Part shown: positions 1 to 9,686 of the stretch, in pieces
How positions within the stretch are numbered: the stretch's first letter is position 1
Layout: each line of letters begins with the position of its first letter
NCBI RefSeq assembly: GCF_001316245.1
Contig: NZ_BBDM01000005.1
Location: 1 to 64,000, forward strand
Direction: 5' to 3'
DNA: 64,000 nucleotides
Origin: Vulcanisaeta sp. JCM 14467
GTDB taxonomy: Archaea > Thermoproteota > Thermoprotei > Thermoproteales > Thermocladiaceae
Program-made: the position numbers and the translations under genes
The notes under the pieces: generated by a model
Told to the model about the DNA's origin: nothing
Seen by the model: only the letters and a program-made list of their open reading frames with translations
Database searches by the model: none

Positions 1-182
1 CCCTGACCTGGGCATTATCAGGGCTTAGGGACGCCATGCTTAGTGGTTACGGAATTCAACAACTCATTAATTACCTATGGCCATTGACTGTACTGGCTGC
101 TGCCTACATAGTGATTGGTGTTGCCCTGTCCAACTATGCCTTCAATAAGGTGCTTAGGGAGGGCTCGGTCCACATGTACTAA
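1..182 (+). CDS. ABC-2 type transporter permease, C-terminal end (partial)
   Basis: Only the last 59 codons are present; the reading frame is open from base 3 to a TAA at 180-182. The tail holds one clear membrane segment (WPLTVLAAAYIVIGVALSNY) followed by a short charged end, the way ABC-2 export permeases usually finish (last transmembrane helix, then a few cytoplasmic residues). Only a stop separates it from the convergent MFS gene, which ends 4 bases later. The rest of the gene and any ATPase partner lie outside the window. The family call is inferred from the shape of this tail and is moderate. Confidence 0.55.
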   Translation, partial: LTWALSGLRDAMLSGYGIQQLINYLWPLTVLAAAYIVIGVALSNYAFNKVLREGSVHMY

Positions 183-186
183 GTAC

Positions 187-1407
187 CTACTCGCCATCCT
201 CCCCATGAGCTCTACGGTCGTAGTGCCTAAAGAATACGTAGTAGAGTATTGGGTCGAGCAATGCAATGACGCCTCCTAGGATCATTGATAGTGAGAACTC
301 CGCATAATCCATTAGCAGGCCAGCGACTGTGCTGCCTAAGCCGTATGGGACCCTGCGGGCTAGGCCCGTGATTGATAAGCCACGTGCCCTCTCGCTCTCA
401 TCGATAATCTCCATGGATAGTGATTGGCGTAGGGGTATAGTTATCATGTAGAGCGCAACCCTGATTACGTAAAGTGCGGCATCTATTACGAATACTGGTA
501 TGAGTGCCATTATGATGAATAGGGATACCGAGATAGACCTGAGGAGTGCTATGGCCCTTACACGGCCCATCAAACCCTCAACCCTCCTGGCAAGTAGGGT
601 GAGTATTATTGATACGATGTAGGATGCCGTATACACCTCATTAATCTCAACCTCACTTGCATGAAGGAATAAACTAAACCATAGTGGTAGTAATGGAGTT
701 ACCATACCAAGACCAAGGCTTCCCAGCGACCCAGCAATGGCTATCCTCGTTATTGGCCTTGAAGACCTTCTAGGAAGGACCTCATTAATGCTCAGGGACT
801 TAATCCTGGGCCTATCCCTCCTGACCAGGGCAAGTAAGGCGATTGATACAATACTCAGTGCGAGGGATAACCTGAAGAGGGTTAGGTCGCCAAGGCTTAG
901 GCTTAGTATTACGTAGGATATTAGGGAGCCCATTAAGGATGAAAGTAGGGCTATTGACGTGGTGAGACTGAACACCCTCGTCCTCTCCGTAGGCTCCGTA
1001 TTATCCGCAAGGAGCGACGTTTGTAGTGGAGCCACAGGCCCACCACCAGCACCACCCCCACCGGCGCTTCCTGTGGCTGTCCCAAGTAGTGACGTTATGA
1101 AGAGTAGGACCTTATTGCTCGTTATGCTGAATATGGCCATGGACGCCACGAATAGGGAGGACATGATTATCAGGGCATCTCTCCTGCCTATTAAGTCACC
1201 GAGAAAGCCGGAGACGAGTACTAGGGTTGCCGAGGATATTGCGGCTACGAAGAAGTAGAGACCGACAAGCGTCGCTGAAAACCCAATGGACTTTAGGTAG
1301 AGTGGTATTACGAATGTTAAGTAGCCAAAGGCCAGACTCCTAACAGCCCTGGAAGTGATTAGTAACGTAACATCCCTACGCATTCGGTGTAATTCCTTAA
1401 GGCTCAT
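187..1407 (-). CDS. MFS transporter, about 406 residues
   Basis: A 12-helix major facilitator protein of the inner membrane. The cytoplasmic loop between helices 2 and 3 has the MFS signature (GFLGDLIGRR), and the central loop is basic (RRDRPRIKS). A TTG codon at 1452 would add 15 residues but overlaps the upstream SDR gene by 32 bases. The ATG at 1407 starts just before the first helix and leaves a 13-base gap, so I prefer it. It follows the SDR gene on the same strand and may be co-transcribed with it. The Gly/Ala/Pro-rich stretch in the loop before helix 5 is unusual. The substrate cannot be read from the sequence; a drug or sugar-acid exporter is equally possible. Confidence 0.85.
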   Translation of the reverse strand: MSLKELHRMRRDVTLLITSRAVRSLAFGYLTFVIPLYLKSIGFSATLVGLYFFVAAISSATLVLVSGFLGDLIGRRDALIIMSSLFVASMAIFSITSNKVLLFITSLLGTATGSAGGGGAGGGPVAPLQTSLLADNTEPTERTRVFSLTTSIALLSSLMGSLISYVILSLSLGDLTLFRLSLALSIVSIALLALVRRDRPRIKSLSINEVLPRRSSRPITRIAIAGSLGSLGLGMVTPLLPLWFSLFLHASEVEINEVYTASYIVSIILTLLARRVEGLMGRVRAIALLRSISVSLFIIMALIPVFVIDAALYVIRVALYMITIPLRQSLSMEIIDESERARGLSITGLARRVPYGLGSTVAGLLMDYAEFSLSMILGGVIALLDPILYYVFFRHYDRRAHGEDGE

Positions 1408-1420
1408 ATTAAAGGAGTGC

Positions 1421-2179
1421 TTAATCACACGCCATGCATTCGCCACCGTCAATTACGATCGAGTGCCCCGTGATGAATGGCGCATCATCACTAAGCAGGA
1501 AAACCACCGCCCTGGCAACCTCCTCAGGCTTACCGAACCTGCCCATGGGTATGTAACTAATTAGTCTCCTAGCTTCATCACTACCCAGCCAATTAACCCA
1601 GCCAGTCTCAATACTACCAAGGACCACGGCATTAACCCTAATCCTGGGCGCCAAGGCCAGGGCCATGGCCTTTGTGAGCGCTATTATTCCCGACTTGGCG
1701 ACGAGGTATGGAATACCCATGGTATCGCCTGACCTTGCCGATATTGAGGCCACGTTGACTATCGACCCACCATCACTCATCAACTCAATACCAAACCTGC
1801 TACATAGGAATGTACCCTTAAGGTCAACATTGATGACCTCCTCGAAATCACCCCAGGTCAATTCATGGAACTTCTTATTCCAAATAATTGCTGAGCCGTG
1901 GCCCGCGTTATTGACTATCCCATGCAATACTCCATAATCCCTCTTAATCAGTTCAAACATTGCCCTAACCTCATCCTCCCTAGACACATCAGCCCTAACC
2001 ATGGATGCATCAAAGCCCCTTCTCCTTAATTCCGCGATTAATTCCTCGGCCTCCTTAGCCGAAGACCTGTAATTCACTATTACCCTGGCACCCTCCCCAG
2101 CGACGGCCCTCGCTATGGCCTTACCAATGCCCCTGGAAGCCCCTGTAACCAGTATCACCTTATCCCTAAGCCTACCCAT
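1421..2179 (-). CDS. Short-chain dehydrogenase/reductase (SDR)
   Basis: Classical SDR oxidoreductase of normal length (about 252 residues). It has the cofactor motif TGASRGIG near residues 13-20, NNAG near 91-94 and the catalytic pair Y159/K163 in YLVAK, preceded by the Ser region near 146. A basic residue after the second strand (NYRS) suggests NADP(H). The C-terminal ITGHSIVIDGG is typical of FabG/glucose-dehydrogenase-like members. An ATG at 2179 is preceded in frame by a GTG at 2182. The MFS gene follows on the same strand. The substrate is unknown; 3-oxoacyl or sugar alcohol oxidoreduction are both possible. Confidence 0.9.
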   Translation of the reverse strand: MGRLRDKVILVTGASRGIGKAIARAVAGEGARVIVNYRSSAKEAEELIAELRRRGFDASMVRADVSREDEVRAMFELIKRDYGVLHGIVNNAGHGSAIIWNKKFHELTWGDFEEVINVDLKGTFLCSRFGIELMSDGGSIVNVASISARSGDTMGIPYLVAKSGIIALTKAMALALAPRIRVNAVVLGSIETGWVNWLGSDEARRLISYIPMGRFGKPEEVARAVVFLLSDDAPFITGHSIVIDGGECMACD

Positions 2180-2228
2180 CACAACTAAATTACGCGCTGT
2201 GGTAAAATGCCTTCCGTTAATTTCCTCC

Positions 2229-3004
2229 TCACTTAGCTCTGAGCCTATCCTCTATCGCCTTCCTTATCTCATTCAATTTATCAAGACACCCTCACGACTA
2301 GCCCTATCAATTAGATAATTCCAATTCACATTATACCACTGAGCGGCTAAGACCGCTGCAGCTCTTTCGCAATCGGCGTCCGAGGACGAATATGCACAGG
2401 CGTTTAGGCTAGTAACCACGTTATCCTCGGGCGACTCAACATATGCGCGGTCATCACTAACCCTCAACACCTTAACCCTACCCACGTAAGTCACGCCAGC
2501 CACATCCAGGGCAAGCACACCAAAGCCATCGCTAACCCACACCCTACCTTCCCTCCTGGCGCCCACGGCCGTCAACTCCTCATTAAGTATGTCCATGGCC
2601 CTCCCAGGATTCCTGGAGTCAATTATTACATCAACGTCCCCAGTCCTATAGGCACCACCGCTATAAAGCTCCGCAGCGAAGCCACCAACAATGACGACCC
2701 TACCCACACCCTCAGACTCAAGCCTACCATTAACCCTGGCTAAGAAACCCAGCAATGATCCCTCACGCCCACCATCAACCTGAACACTCACTAATGAACA
2801 CTCATCACTAATGCAATTAATTAGGTAACGTGTGAATAGCGACCAGTCATTAATGATTAGGTAGTCATTGGAGACCCTCACATAACCTCTCTCACTAATA
2901 GCCAAGGATAGGTCGATCAATGTCTCAAGCCTTTCCCTAACCCTATCGGGCGGTAATCTGCGTGGACCTCTCCTGCCGAATATCGGCTTAATACTATGCA
3001 CCAC
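2229..3004 (-). CDS. Nucleotidyltransferase-fold protein (frameshifted near the 3' end)
   Basis: The centre of the protein has the pol-beta-type nucleotidyltransferase signature: VVIVGGFAAELYSGG followed by RTGDVDVII, that is GG...DxD, as in DUF6036/MNT-like proteins. The N-terminal 90 residues look helical and are not recognised. Read as written it stops at 2273, but one missing base near 2280 lets it continue as LDKLNEIRKAIEDRLRAK to a TGA at 2229-2231. That is a natural helical ending, so I take the longer form. The start is a GTG. A TATA-like stretch lies near 3030-3040. It is not beside a HEPN partner. Its activity (AMP transfer or other) is unknown. Confidence 0.75.
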
Positions 3005-3060
3005 CGTGACTTTAGATAAGTTGGGTAGTAATAAAAGCCGTGTTTCAGCTAGTCATGGAA

Positions 3061-3072
3061 TTACTTATAAGG
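3061..3072 (+). promoter_or_regulatory. TATA box of the methylisocitrate-lyase-like gene
   Basis: The stretch TTACTTATAAGG is centred about 28 bases before the ATG at 3095, so transcription would start a few bases before the start codon. This leaderless arrangement recurs through the window. It is assigned by spacing and composition only. Confidence 0.6.
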
Positions 3073-3094
3073 GAGGGATTATTGCCTAGGCACT

Positions 3095-4045
3095 ATGATG
3101 GATGCGGTATTACTAAGGAGGAATAAGAAGGGCCCGAGGGAGGTTAGGGCTTGGTTTAGGGAGAGGTTGTCGAAACCCGGTATCATCATTGCGCCAGGGG
3201 CCTTCGACGCATTCGTGGCATTGATGATCCAGCAACTGGGCTTCGAGGCCCTCTACGTCTCAGGGGCAGCCTTCAGTAGCTCCCTTGGTCTGCCCGATCT
3301 AGGTGTCTTCACCCTGGATGAGCTTGTCAGGTTTACTAAGTACATTACCGATGCTGTGGATATACCCGTGATTGTGGATACGGATACGGGCTTCGGCGAG
3401 ACACTAAACGTGGTTAGGACCGTTAGGGAGTTTGAGTCAATAGGGGCCTCGGCAATACAAATCGAGGATCAGGAACTACCCAAGAAGTGTGGTCACTTGA
3501 GTGGTAAGCACGTGGTGCCCGCCGACGAGATGGTTAAGAAGATTAAGGCGGCTGTCGAGGCTAGGAGGGATGAGAATTTCCTAATAATCGCGAGGACGGA
3601 TGCACGCGGTGTCTATGGGCTTGACGAGGCAATTTGGAGGGCCCAGGCATACGTTGAGGCTGGAGCCGACATAATATTCCCCGAGGCCCTGGAGAGTAAG
3701 GAGGAGTTTGCCAGGTTTGCCAGGGAGGTTAAGGCCCCGTTGCTCGCGAACATGACTGAGTTTGGGAAGACGCCGTACATAACGGCTAAGGAGTTTGAGG
3801 AGATGGGTTATAAAATTGTGATATTCCCAGTAACCACGTTCAGGGTTGCAATGAAGGCCGTTAGGGATGCCTTAATCGAGCTTAAGGAGAAGGGTACGCA
3901 GAAGGACCTACTCAGTAGGATGATCACTAGGCAGGAGCAGTACGAGGTCATTCACTACTGGGACTATGAGAACTGGGATAAGGACCTCAACGAGAGGGTT
4001 AGTAAGGAGTTCGCGAGTAAGTTGAGGATTAGGGAGGAGAAGTGA
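3095..4045 (+). CDS. Isocitrate lyase/PEP mutase family, methylisocitrate-lyase-like
   Basis: A 316-residue TIM-barrel C-C lyase of the isocitrate lyase/PEP mutase superfamily. It carries the lyase signature KKCGH at residues 130-134, with the nucleophilic Cys, and the metal-binding acidic strand VDTDTGFG near 94-101, followed by IQIEDQ. Length and motif match 2-methylisocitrate lyase (PrpB), which cleaves methylisocitrate to pyruvate and succinate; other 2-oxoacid C-C lyases share the motif. Two ATGs are adjacent at 3095 and 3098. It is 53 bases upstream of a bifunctional acyl-CoA enzyme on the same strand, which suits propionate or acyl-CoA metabolism. No methylcitrate synthase is visible here, so the pathway is inferred. 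Confidence 0.85.
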   Translation: MMDAVLLRRNKKGPREVRAWFRERLSKPGIIIAPGAFDAFVALMIQQLGFEALYVSGAAFSSSLGLPDLGVFTLDELVRFTKYITDAVDIPVIVDTDTGFGETLNVVRTVREFESIGASAIQIEDQELPKKCGHLSGKHVVPADEMVKKIKAAVEARRDENFLIIARTDARGVYGLDEAIWRAQAYVEAGADIIFPEALESKEEFARFAREVKAPLLANMTEFGKTPYITAKEFEEMGYKIVIFPVTTFRVAMKAVRDALIELKEKGTQKDLLSRMITRQEQYEVIHYWDYENWDKDLNERVSKEFASKLRIREEK

Positions 4046-4098
4046 GTTCGTACCATTGCGGTAATGCTAAAATAAACCCTGGCTAAAAACTAAGTCAT

Positions 4099-6086
4099 AT
4101 GTCGAACCTGGGCATTAGGAGGGTTGCTGTCCTAGGAGCAGGTACGATGGGCCATGGGATAGCCGAGGTCTTTGCAATGTCGGGCTTCGAGGTTAACCTC
4201 ATGGATGTATCCGACGAAATACTGAGGAACGCCCTAAACAGGATTCGGGACAGCCTGGAGAGACTGAGCAGGAGGGGTGAGTTGAGGGAGGGTGTTGACG
4301 CTATAATGTCGAGGATACACACGACAACCAAGGTTGCCGAGGCCGTTAGGGATATCGACTTCCTCGTCGAGGCCGTGCCCGAGAATGCCGATCTTAAAAA
4401 GAGCATATTTAGGGAGGCCGATCAATACGCACCACCCCACGCAATATTCGCATCAAACACAAGCACTATACCAATAACGGAACTCTCCGAGGCCACGTCA
4501 CGTAGGGAGAAGTTCGTCGGTATGCACTTCATGAACCCGCCGCCCCTCATGAAGCTTGTGGAGATAACGAGGGGTAAGTACACGAGTGATGATACCGTCA
4601 ACATAACCGTCCAATTAACTAGGATACTCAATAAGGAGCCCGTTGTCGTTAATAAGGACGTACCTGGCTTCATAGTTAATAGGGTCCTGTTTAGGGTCAT
4701 GCTCGAGGCTTGTCGTGAGGCTACGCAGGAAGGCATTAAGATCGTTGACTTGGACGCCATGGCCAGGAATGTACTTGGCCTACCAATGGGGACATTCGAA
4801 CTGCTTGACTATATTGGTCTCGATACGAGCCTATTCATAGTTAAGGCCATGACTGAGAGGGGGTTCAAGGCTCATTCTTGCCCGTTACTTGAGGATCTAG
4901 TGAGTAAGGGTAAGCTCGGTGTTAAGTCTGGTGAGGGCTTCTACAAGTACCCAGGTCCTGGCCAGTACGTGAAGCCTAGGGTATTGCCTGAGCAAGGTCT
5001 TGAACTTGACCCGATCAGGTTGATGGCCCCTGCAATCAATGAGTTGGCCTGGCTTGTTAGGGAGGGTGTGGCTACCGTGGATGATATTGATAAGAGCGTT
5101 AAGCTCGGCCTTAACTACCCATGGGGTCTGTCCGAGTTCGCTGATGAGGCTGGTATTGACAACATCGTTGATGCATTGACACAGCTCAAGAATGCCAGCG
5201 GCTGGGAGGAGTATGAGCCTGACCCATTACTTACTAATTATGTAAAGGAGGGCAGGTTGGGTAGGAAGAGTGGTAGGGGCTTCAGGGAGTATCCCGGGGT
5301 TGAGTTTAGGAGGTACGAGGAGATTATGCTCAGGATCGACCCGCCCAGTGCCTGGATTATCCTCAACAAGCCCGATAAATTGAACGTACTAACGCCCAAG
5401 ATGGCTGATGAAATCGTTAATGCACTAAGGAGCGTCGAGGATGACCCGAGGGTTAGGGTTGTGGTCATCACAGGAAGCGGCAGGGCCTTCTGCGCGGGTG
5501 CCGACATTAATCAATTCCAGAACGCTACGCCAATGCAGATGTTCAAGGCAATGAGACACTACCACTCAATGACACTCGAGATTGAGTATTACACGAAGCC
5601 CGTTATAGCGGCCATAAATGCTATGCCGTTGGTGGTGGTTTGGAGATTGCTATGGCCTGCGACATCAGGATAGCAAGCGAGGATGCAATGCTCGGCCAGC
5701 CTGAGGTCAACCTCGGCATAATACCAGGTGCAGGAGGTACGCAGAGACTGACGAGACTGACTAACCTGGGCATTAGTAAGGAGTTAATACTGACTGGGAA
5801 GCAAATCAGTGCAAGGGCTGCGCTTGGGTACGGCATTGTGAATAGGGTGGTGCCTAAGCATGCCCTTGAGTACGAGGTGACTAGGTGGGTTAAGGAATTG
5901 GCCTCAAAACCGCCACTGACGCTGATGCTAGCTAAGTACGCGATTAATTATGGTTTCGAAGCTCCAATATGGAGCGCGTTGAACAATGAAGCATCACTAT
6001 TCGGCGTAGCAATATCGACCAAGGATGCTCAGGAGGGCGTTAAGGCATTTCTTGAAAAGCGTAAACCCAAGTTCACCGGTGAATAA
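4099..6086 (+). CDS. Bifunctional 3-hydroxyacyl-CoA dehydrogenase / enoyl-CoA hydratase (one frameshift)
   Basis: The fusion is about 662 residues. Residues 1-185 form the NAD-binding 3-hydroxyacyl-CoA dehydrogenase domain (VLGAGTMGHGIAE), with the catalytic His in GMHFMNPPPLM. Residues about 190-390 are the paired C-terminal dehydrogenase domains. From about 410 it is a crotonase (GSGRAFCAGADINQF, then GGGLEIAMACDIRIAS and NLGIIPGAGGTQRL). The frame breaks near 5628, where one G is missing before GTGGTGG; restoring it recreates the oxyanion-hole GGG motif. In related crenarchaea such fusions act as crotonyl-CoA hydratase/3-hydroxybutyryl-CoA dehydrogenase in the 4-hydroxybutyrate part of autotrophic carbon fixation, or in fatty acid oxidation. 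Which applies here is not shown. Confidence 0.9.
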
Positions 6087-6904
6087 TTACCAAAGCTTAA
6101 ATTCCATCCTCCCTCCGCCGCTGATTAGTTCGATAAGTACTATGATTATTATGGATATTATTAGCGATGCAGATGCATAGCCTAGGGCTAGGGGTAACCC
6201 GTAAACCTCGTATGAGTACCAAATGAGTGTTGGGAGTGGGTACACGTAGTTGAAGAATGGTGGATTAATGATGTAGTAGGTCAGTATGACTATTGAACCG
6301 AACTCACTAATTGACCTGCCCCATGCGAGTAGGAATGATGATACTAATTCTTTGCGGGTCATGGGTATGACAACCCTGGTGAAGACACCCCATTGACTAA
6401 GCCCCAGTGTTAATCCCACGTACTCATATACTGGGTCCACCTCATCGAAAACCTGCCTAATGGCGCCAATGGCTATTGGTGCAGAGACTATGAAGTAAGC
6501 CGCCACCAAACCCCATATAGTATCAACTAATGGTAGCTTTCGGATTATGGGTATTGGGGATATTGGTGACACGAGTATTAGTAGGGATAATCCAACGATT
6601 GTGTGGGGTATTGTTAATGGGCTCGTTAGGAGCCCGCCAATAACACTATCTAGGGGTTTCGGTATTAAGCCGCGGGATATGGCGTAGGCCGTCGGCAATC
6701 CAAGGGCAAGCGTTAGTGCAGCGCTATTGAGGCGCCTAAGATCGTGACCACCGCACCCTCTATGAATAAGGGGCTCATGAAAGCGTTCAATAAGTGGTTG
6801 TAACCCTCGTAGAGGAGTACGGCCATTGGTAATAATAGCATTAACGATATGAGCAATATGAATGGCACAAACGCATATTTTGAGCCGTCCAAGCCCATCA
6901 CCAT
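6087..6904 (-). CDS. Tungstate/molybdate-type ABC transporter permease (one frameshift)
   Basis: Inner-membrane permease of the binding-protein-dependent family (ModB/WtpB type), about 272 residues with some six helices. The cytoplasmic EAA-like loop is seen as YVGLTLGLSQWGVFTRVVIPM. The reading frame changes near 6720: the N-terminal part (MVMGLDGSKYAF...ILGASIA) and the rest (ALTLALGLPTAY...) join if one base is missing. The ATG at 6904 overlaps the TAA of the upstream substrate-binding gene (TAATG), indicating translational coupling. No ATPase follows; the protein may borrow one from elsewhere. The substrate is inferred from the partner and family. Confidence 0.8.
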
Positions 6905-8008
6905 TAACCACCGTACTCAAGTAATGATGAGTTGACAAGTATCCTGATTAGCAGTGGCGCGGCGCTCGCATTGCCGTAGAATAGGGCTGGCGTTAGCGGT
7001 TCGATGCCGAGTTCCCTCATTAGCCTGTGACCGCCTGGCGTTAGTAAATATATGATCAATTCCTCGGCAAGCATCTTATTAGGTGCTTGATTAGGTATTG
7101 TCAGGGCTAATTGAATGGGCGCGCCCTTGACTACGAGGCTCTGCCCATTGACGACTATGGTTACGCTGGCCTGGCTATAGTAATTAGCATATGCTGGGTC
7201 GCCAAGGTTTACCTGGGGTGGTAGTGGGAAGTACGGTAGCCCCGTGCTCTCGGCTGATGACCTGTAAATTGCTATGTCAAACCAGACCTTACCCGTCTCC
7301 ACAGGCCCAAATAACTCACTGCCTGCCAGGACCTCATACACATTGCCCGTATTATTGGCGTAGTTGAATAGGTCAACGTAGTAGTTCCTACCCAAGCCCC
7401 AGTAAATACCCGTTAGCTGAAGAACCATCAAGGCCCTGTAGCCCTCAGGGTCCGTGTTTGGGTTGGATATTCCTATTGCGTAGGCGCCGTACTCGTGAGC
7501 CATCTCAAACGTGCTGTTGGAGAATATTAGGTTTAGGAATTCCCTGGTTATGATCATGGCCTCTGTGTAATTGCCCTCACTGAGCGCCTCCTCCTCCGCC
7601 CTGGTCAGGTTATTGACAATGTTCAGTAGCGGCTTGGGCATGTCGGGTGAGTAGGCAATGACCATTTGGTCACTGGCTATTGCTATGTACCAACTGGTTA
7701 TGTTGCTTGGGTATAGTAGGGACGTTAGTATGTACGGGTCTATACTAGCATAGATCGAGTAACCACTCGGGTTCAGGATAACCTGCCTGGCCGCCTGCAC
7801 CGAGCCCATGCCAGTCACGGCAACGTTGATCCCCAACTCCTTACCAGCGTCCCTGAATAACTGGGCGTAGAGTGATGCCGTTATCACGCTAAGGGTCTGC
7901 GGTGTGGTGGACTTAGCCTTAGGTGCATGGTACAGTTGGGGTATTGAGTACCCTATTGATAGGCCCACTAGTAGTGAGATTATTATTGCGATTACGATAC
8001 CAGCTCAT
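6904..8008 (-). CDS. ABC substrate-binding protein, tungstate/molybdate (WtpA/ModA-like)
   Basis: Extracellular solute-binding protein of about 365 residues, with features of the WtpA group: early LSVITASLYAQLF, then GSVQAARQV, AYAIGISNPNTDPEGYRAL, and a C-terminal LLTPGGHRLMRELGIEPL. The visible in-frame start is a GTG at 7968, inside a hydrophobic stretch (VIAIIISLLVGLSIGY) that looks like a signal anchor. One extra base just after an ATG at 8008 would restore a full signal peptide starting there. That ATG sits 25 bases from a TATA-like box at 8034-8044. The gene is followed directly by its permease. Anion specificity is inferred from the family. Confidence 0.75.
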
Positions 8009-8026
8009 CGGGCTTTATGATAAGAA

Positions 8027-8051
8027 ATGCGCCTATTTTTAGATGGCGCAT
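8027..8051. promoter_or_regulatory. 7-bp inverted repeat flanking a TATA box
   Basis: ATGCGCC and GGCGCAT form a perfect inverted repeat separated by 11 bases. On the minus strand the spacer reads ATCTAAAAATA, a TATA-like box about 26 bases from the ATG at 8008 of the binding-protein gene. Arms on either side of the TATA box are a good layout for a repressor site. On the plus strand a separate TATA-like run at 8078-8092 would serve the Taw3 gene. Function is inferred. Confidence 0.45.
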
Positions 8052-8120
8052 GCTCAAGAACGTGAACGCATGTATAAAACATTTTAAATTAAAACTCATT
8101 ATTTAGGTAAGACCACGCTA

Positions 8121-8820
8121 ATGGTGAGGACTAACTTTGATGCGCGTAAGGCCGTATTCGTTAAGAGACTGATTGAGGAGGGCAGTCAGCATAGAGTTGA
8201 CTTTGACATTTACGACTTCCTACTAGCCTTCAACAAGTCATTGAATGATTACTACACAACGAGTAGTTGCAGTGGCCGTATAGCCCTGGCCAAGCACCGA
8301 GACTAAGTTACTCAAAGGGCTCTGGTCTCTTTAAGTTCATTGTTAAGTGGCATAGGCCCGTCACTTATAGCGAGGTTATTAACGTCATCAGCGGTATTAG
8401 TGAGGGTGATGCGTGGCTCCTCGTTAGGGCACCAATCATGCACTTCGTGGCGAGGGATTTAAACGGTGCGTTAAAAATACTAAGGATTGCGAGGGATGCT
8501 GGCTTTAAACACAGCGGTATTTACTCAGTCACTCATGATGGGGTTGTTGTTGAGGTTCAGGGTGAGGACCGCTTTGAGGTGCCCATAATGATCAATGGTA
8601 GTTTAATAGTGCCCAAGGATGAACTAAGGCGCATTGTGATATAGCCAATGAGACACTGATGTTTGGTAAGTTTAGGCTTGCCCACTTAATACGGTTAATA
8701 GAGGTTGGGCTCCTCGGTAAGACTGACCTAGGTAATATGCCAAGGACGTACTTCCAGGAATCATATAGGGAATTCAATATTAAGAATGTGAGCCTTATGG
8801 ACATTAAGGATTCAATATAA
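8121..8820 (+). CDS. taw3: tRNA wybutosine-synthesizing protein 3 homologue, Taw3 (two frameshifts)
   Basis: About 232 residues. TYW3/Taw3 is the methyltransferase that N-methylates the wyosine precursor at position 37 of tRNA-Phe. The diagnostic TSSCSGRIALA is present near residue 47, preceded by FDARKAVFVKRLIEEG and D-rich VDFDIYDF. The frame is lost near 8295 and resumes as KGSGLFKFIVKWHRPVTY. A second break near 8640 is followed by the family's C-terminal AN motif (IANETLMFGKFRLAHLIRL), ending at a TAA at 8818-8820. It is divergent from the binding-protein gene. An AT-rich run at 8078-8092 is a likely TATA box. The family call is secure from the SSCSGRI motif and C-terminal AN helix. Confidence 0.85.
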
Positions 8821-8892
8821 CCCACGTATTATGTTATTGAGACTATTTTCCCTTCGGAGTAAGATTTTTAAGTAATTTTTTCCATCGCCGTC

Positions 8893-9686
8893 ATGGTGGG
8901 ACAATTGCAACGATAAAGGAACCAATCCTCGAGGTTATTGATGTTGGTTATAGTTATAAGACTGAAAAAGGTCCCATACCTGTTCTCAAGAATATTAACT
9001 TTAAGGTTCATTCTCACGAATTCGTATCCATAGTGGCCCCAACGGGTACCGGTAAAACGACACTGCTCAGGATAATAGCTGGCCTGAGGAAGCCCGACAC
9101 GGGTAAGGTGCTTCTCATGGGTGAGGAGGTCAGGGGACCAACGCCTAAGCTCGCCATGATATTCCAGGACTTCGCATTATTCCCCTGGCTCACGGCGCTT
9201 GAGAATGTGGAGTTAGCATTGATGCATAGGAAGGATCTTAGTAAGGAGGTTAGGAGGGAAATCGCGAGGAAGTACCTGGAACTTGTGGGCCTTGGCGGTT
9301 TCGAGGATTATTACCCAAGGGAATTGAGTGGCGGTATGAAGCAGAGGGTTGCCATTGCAAGGGCATTGGCTGCCCAGCCAGTGGTTTTGCTCATGGATGA
9401 GCCCTTCGCAAACCTAGACGCAATAACGGCCGAGGGTCTTAGGGCCGAGATCTACAACATGGTTTTTAATGAGGAGTCTACAGTGAAGGCGATTATCATG
9501 GTTAGCCATAACCTTGAGGAGGTTGTGGAGTTGAGTGATAAGGTAATAATACTTGGTGGTAGGCCTGCGAATATCATTGCTGAGGTGGAGATTAAATTAC
9601 CGAGACCTAGGAATACGAGGGATATAGAGTTCCAGGACTATCTCGATAGGCTATACTCATTGTTGTCGATAAGCCTTAAGACTTAG
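8893..9686 (+). CDS. ABC transporter ATP-binding protein, NitT/TauT type (frameshift at start)
   Basis: About 264 residues. Q-loop (FQDFALFPWL), signature (LSGGMKQRVAIARAL), Walker B (VVLLMDEPFANLD) and H-loop (MVSHNLEE) are intact. Walker A reads APTGTGKTT, with Ala where the first Gly of GxxxxGKT normally stands. No start codon is in frame upstream of that motif. One G missing from the GGG run at 8898-8900 would connect the protein to the ATG at 8893, which lies about 24 bases after a TATA-like TTTTTAAGTA, so I start it there. It directly precedes the fused permease (TAG then GTG). No binding protein is next to it. It should power uptake of a sulfonate-, nitrate- or similar anion. Confidence 0.85.
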
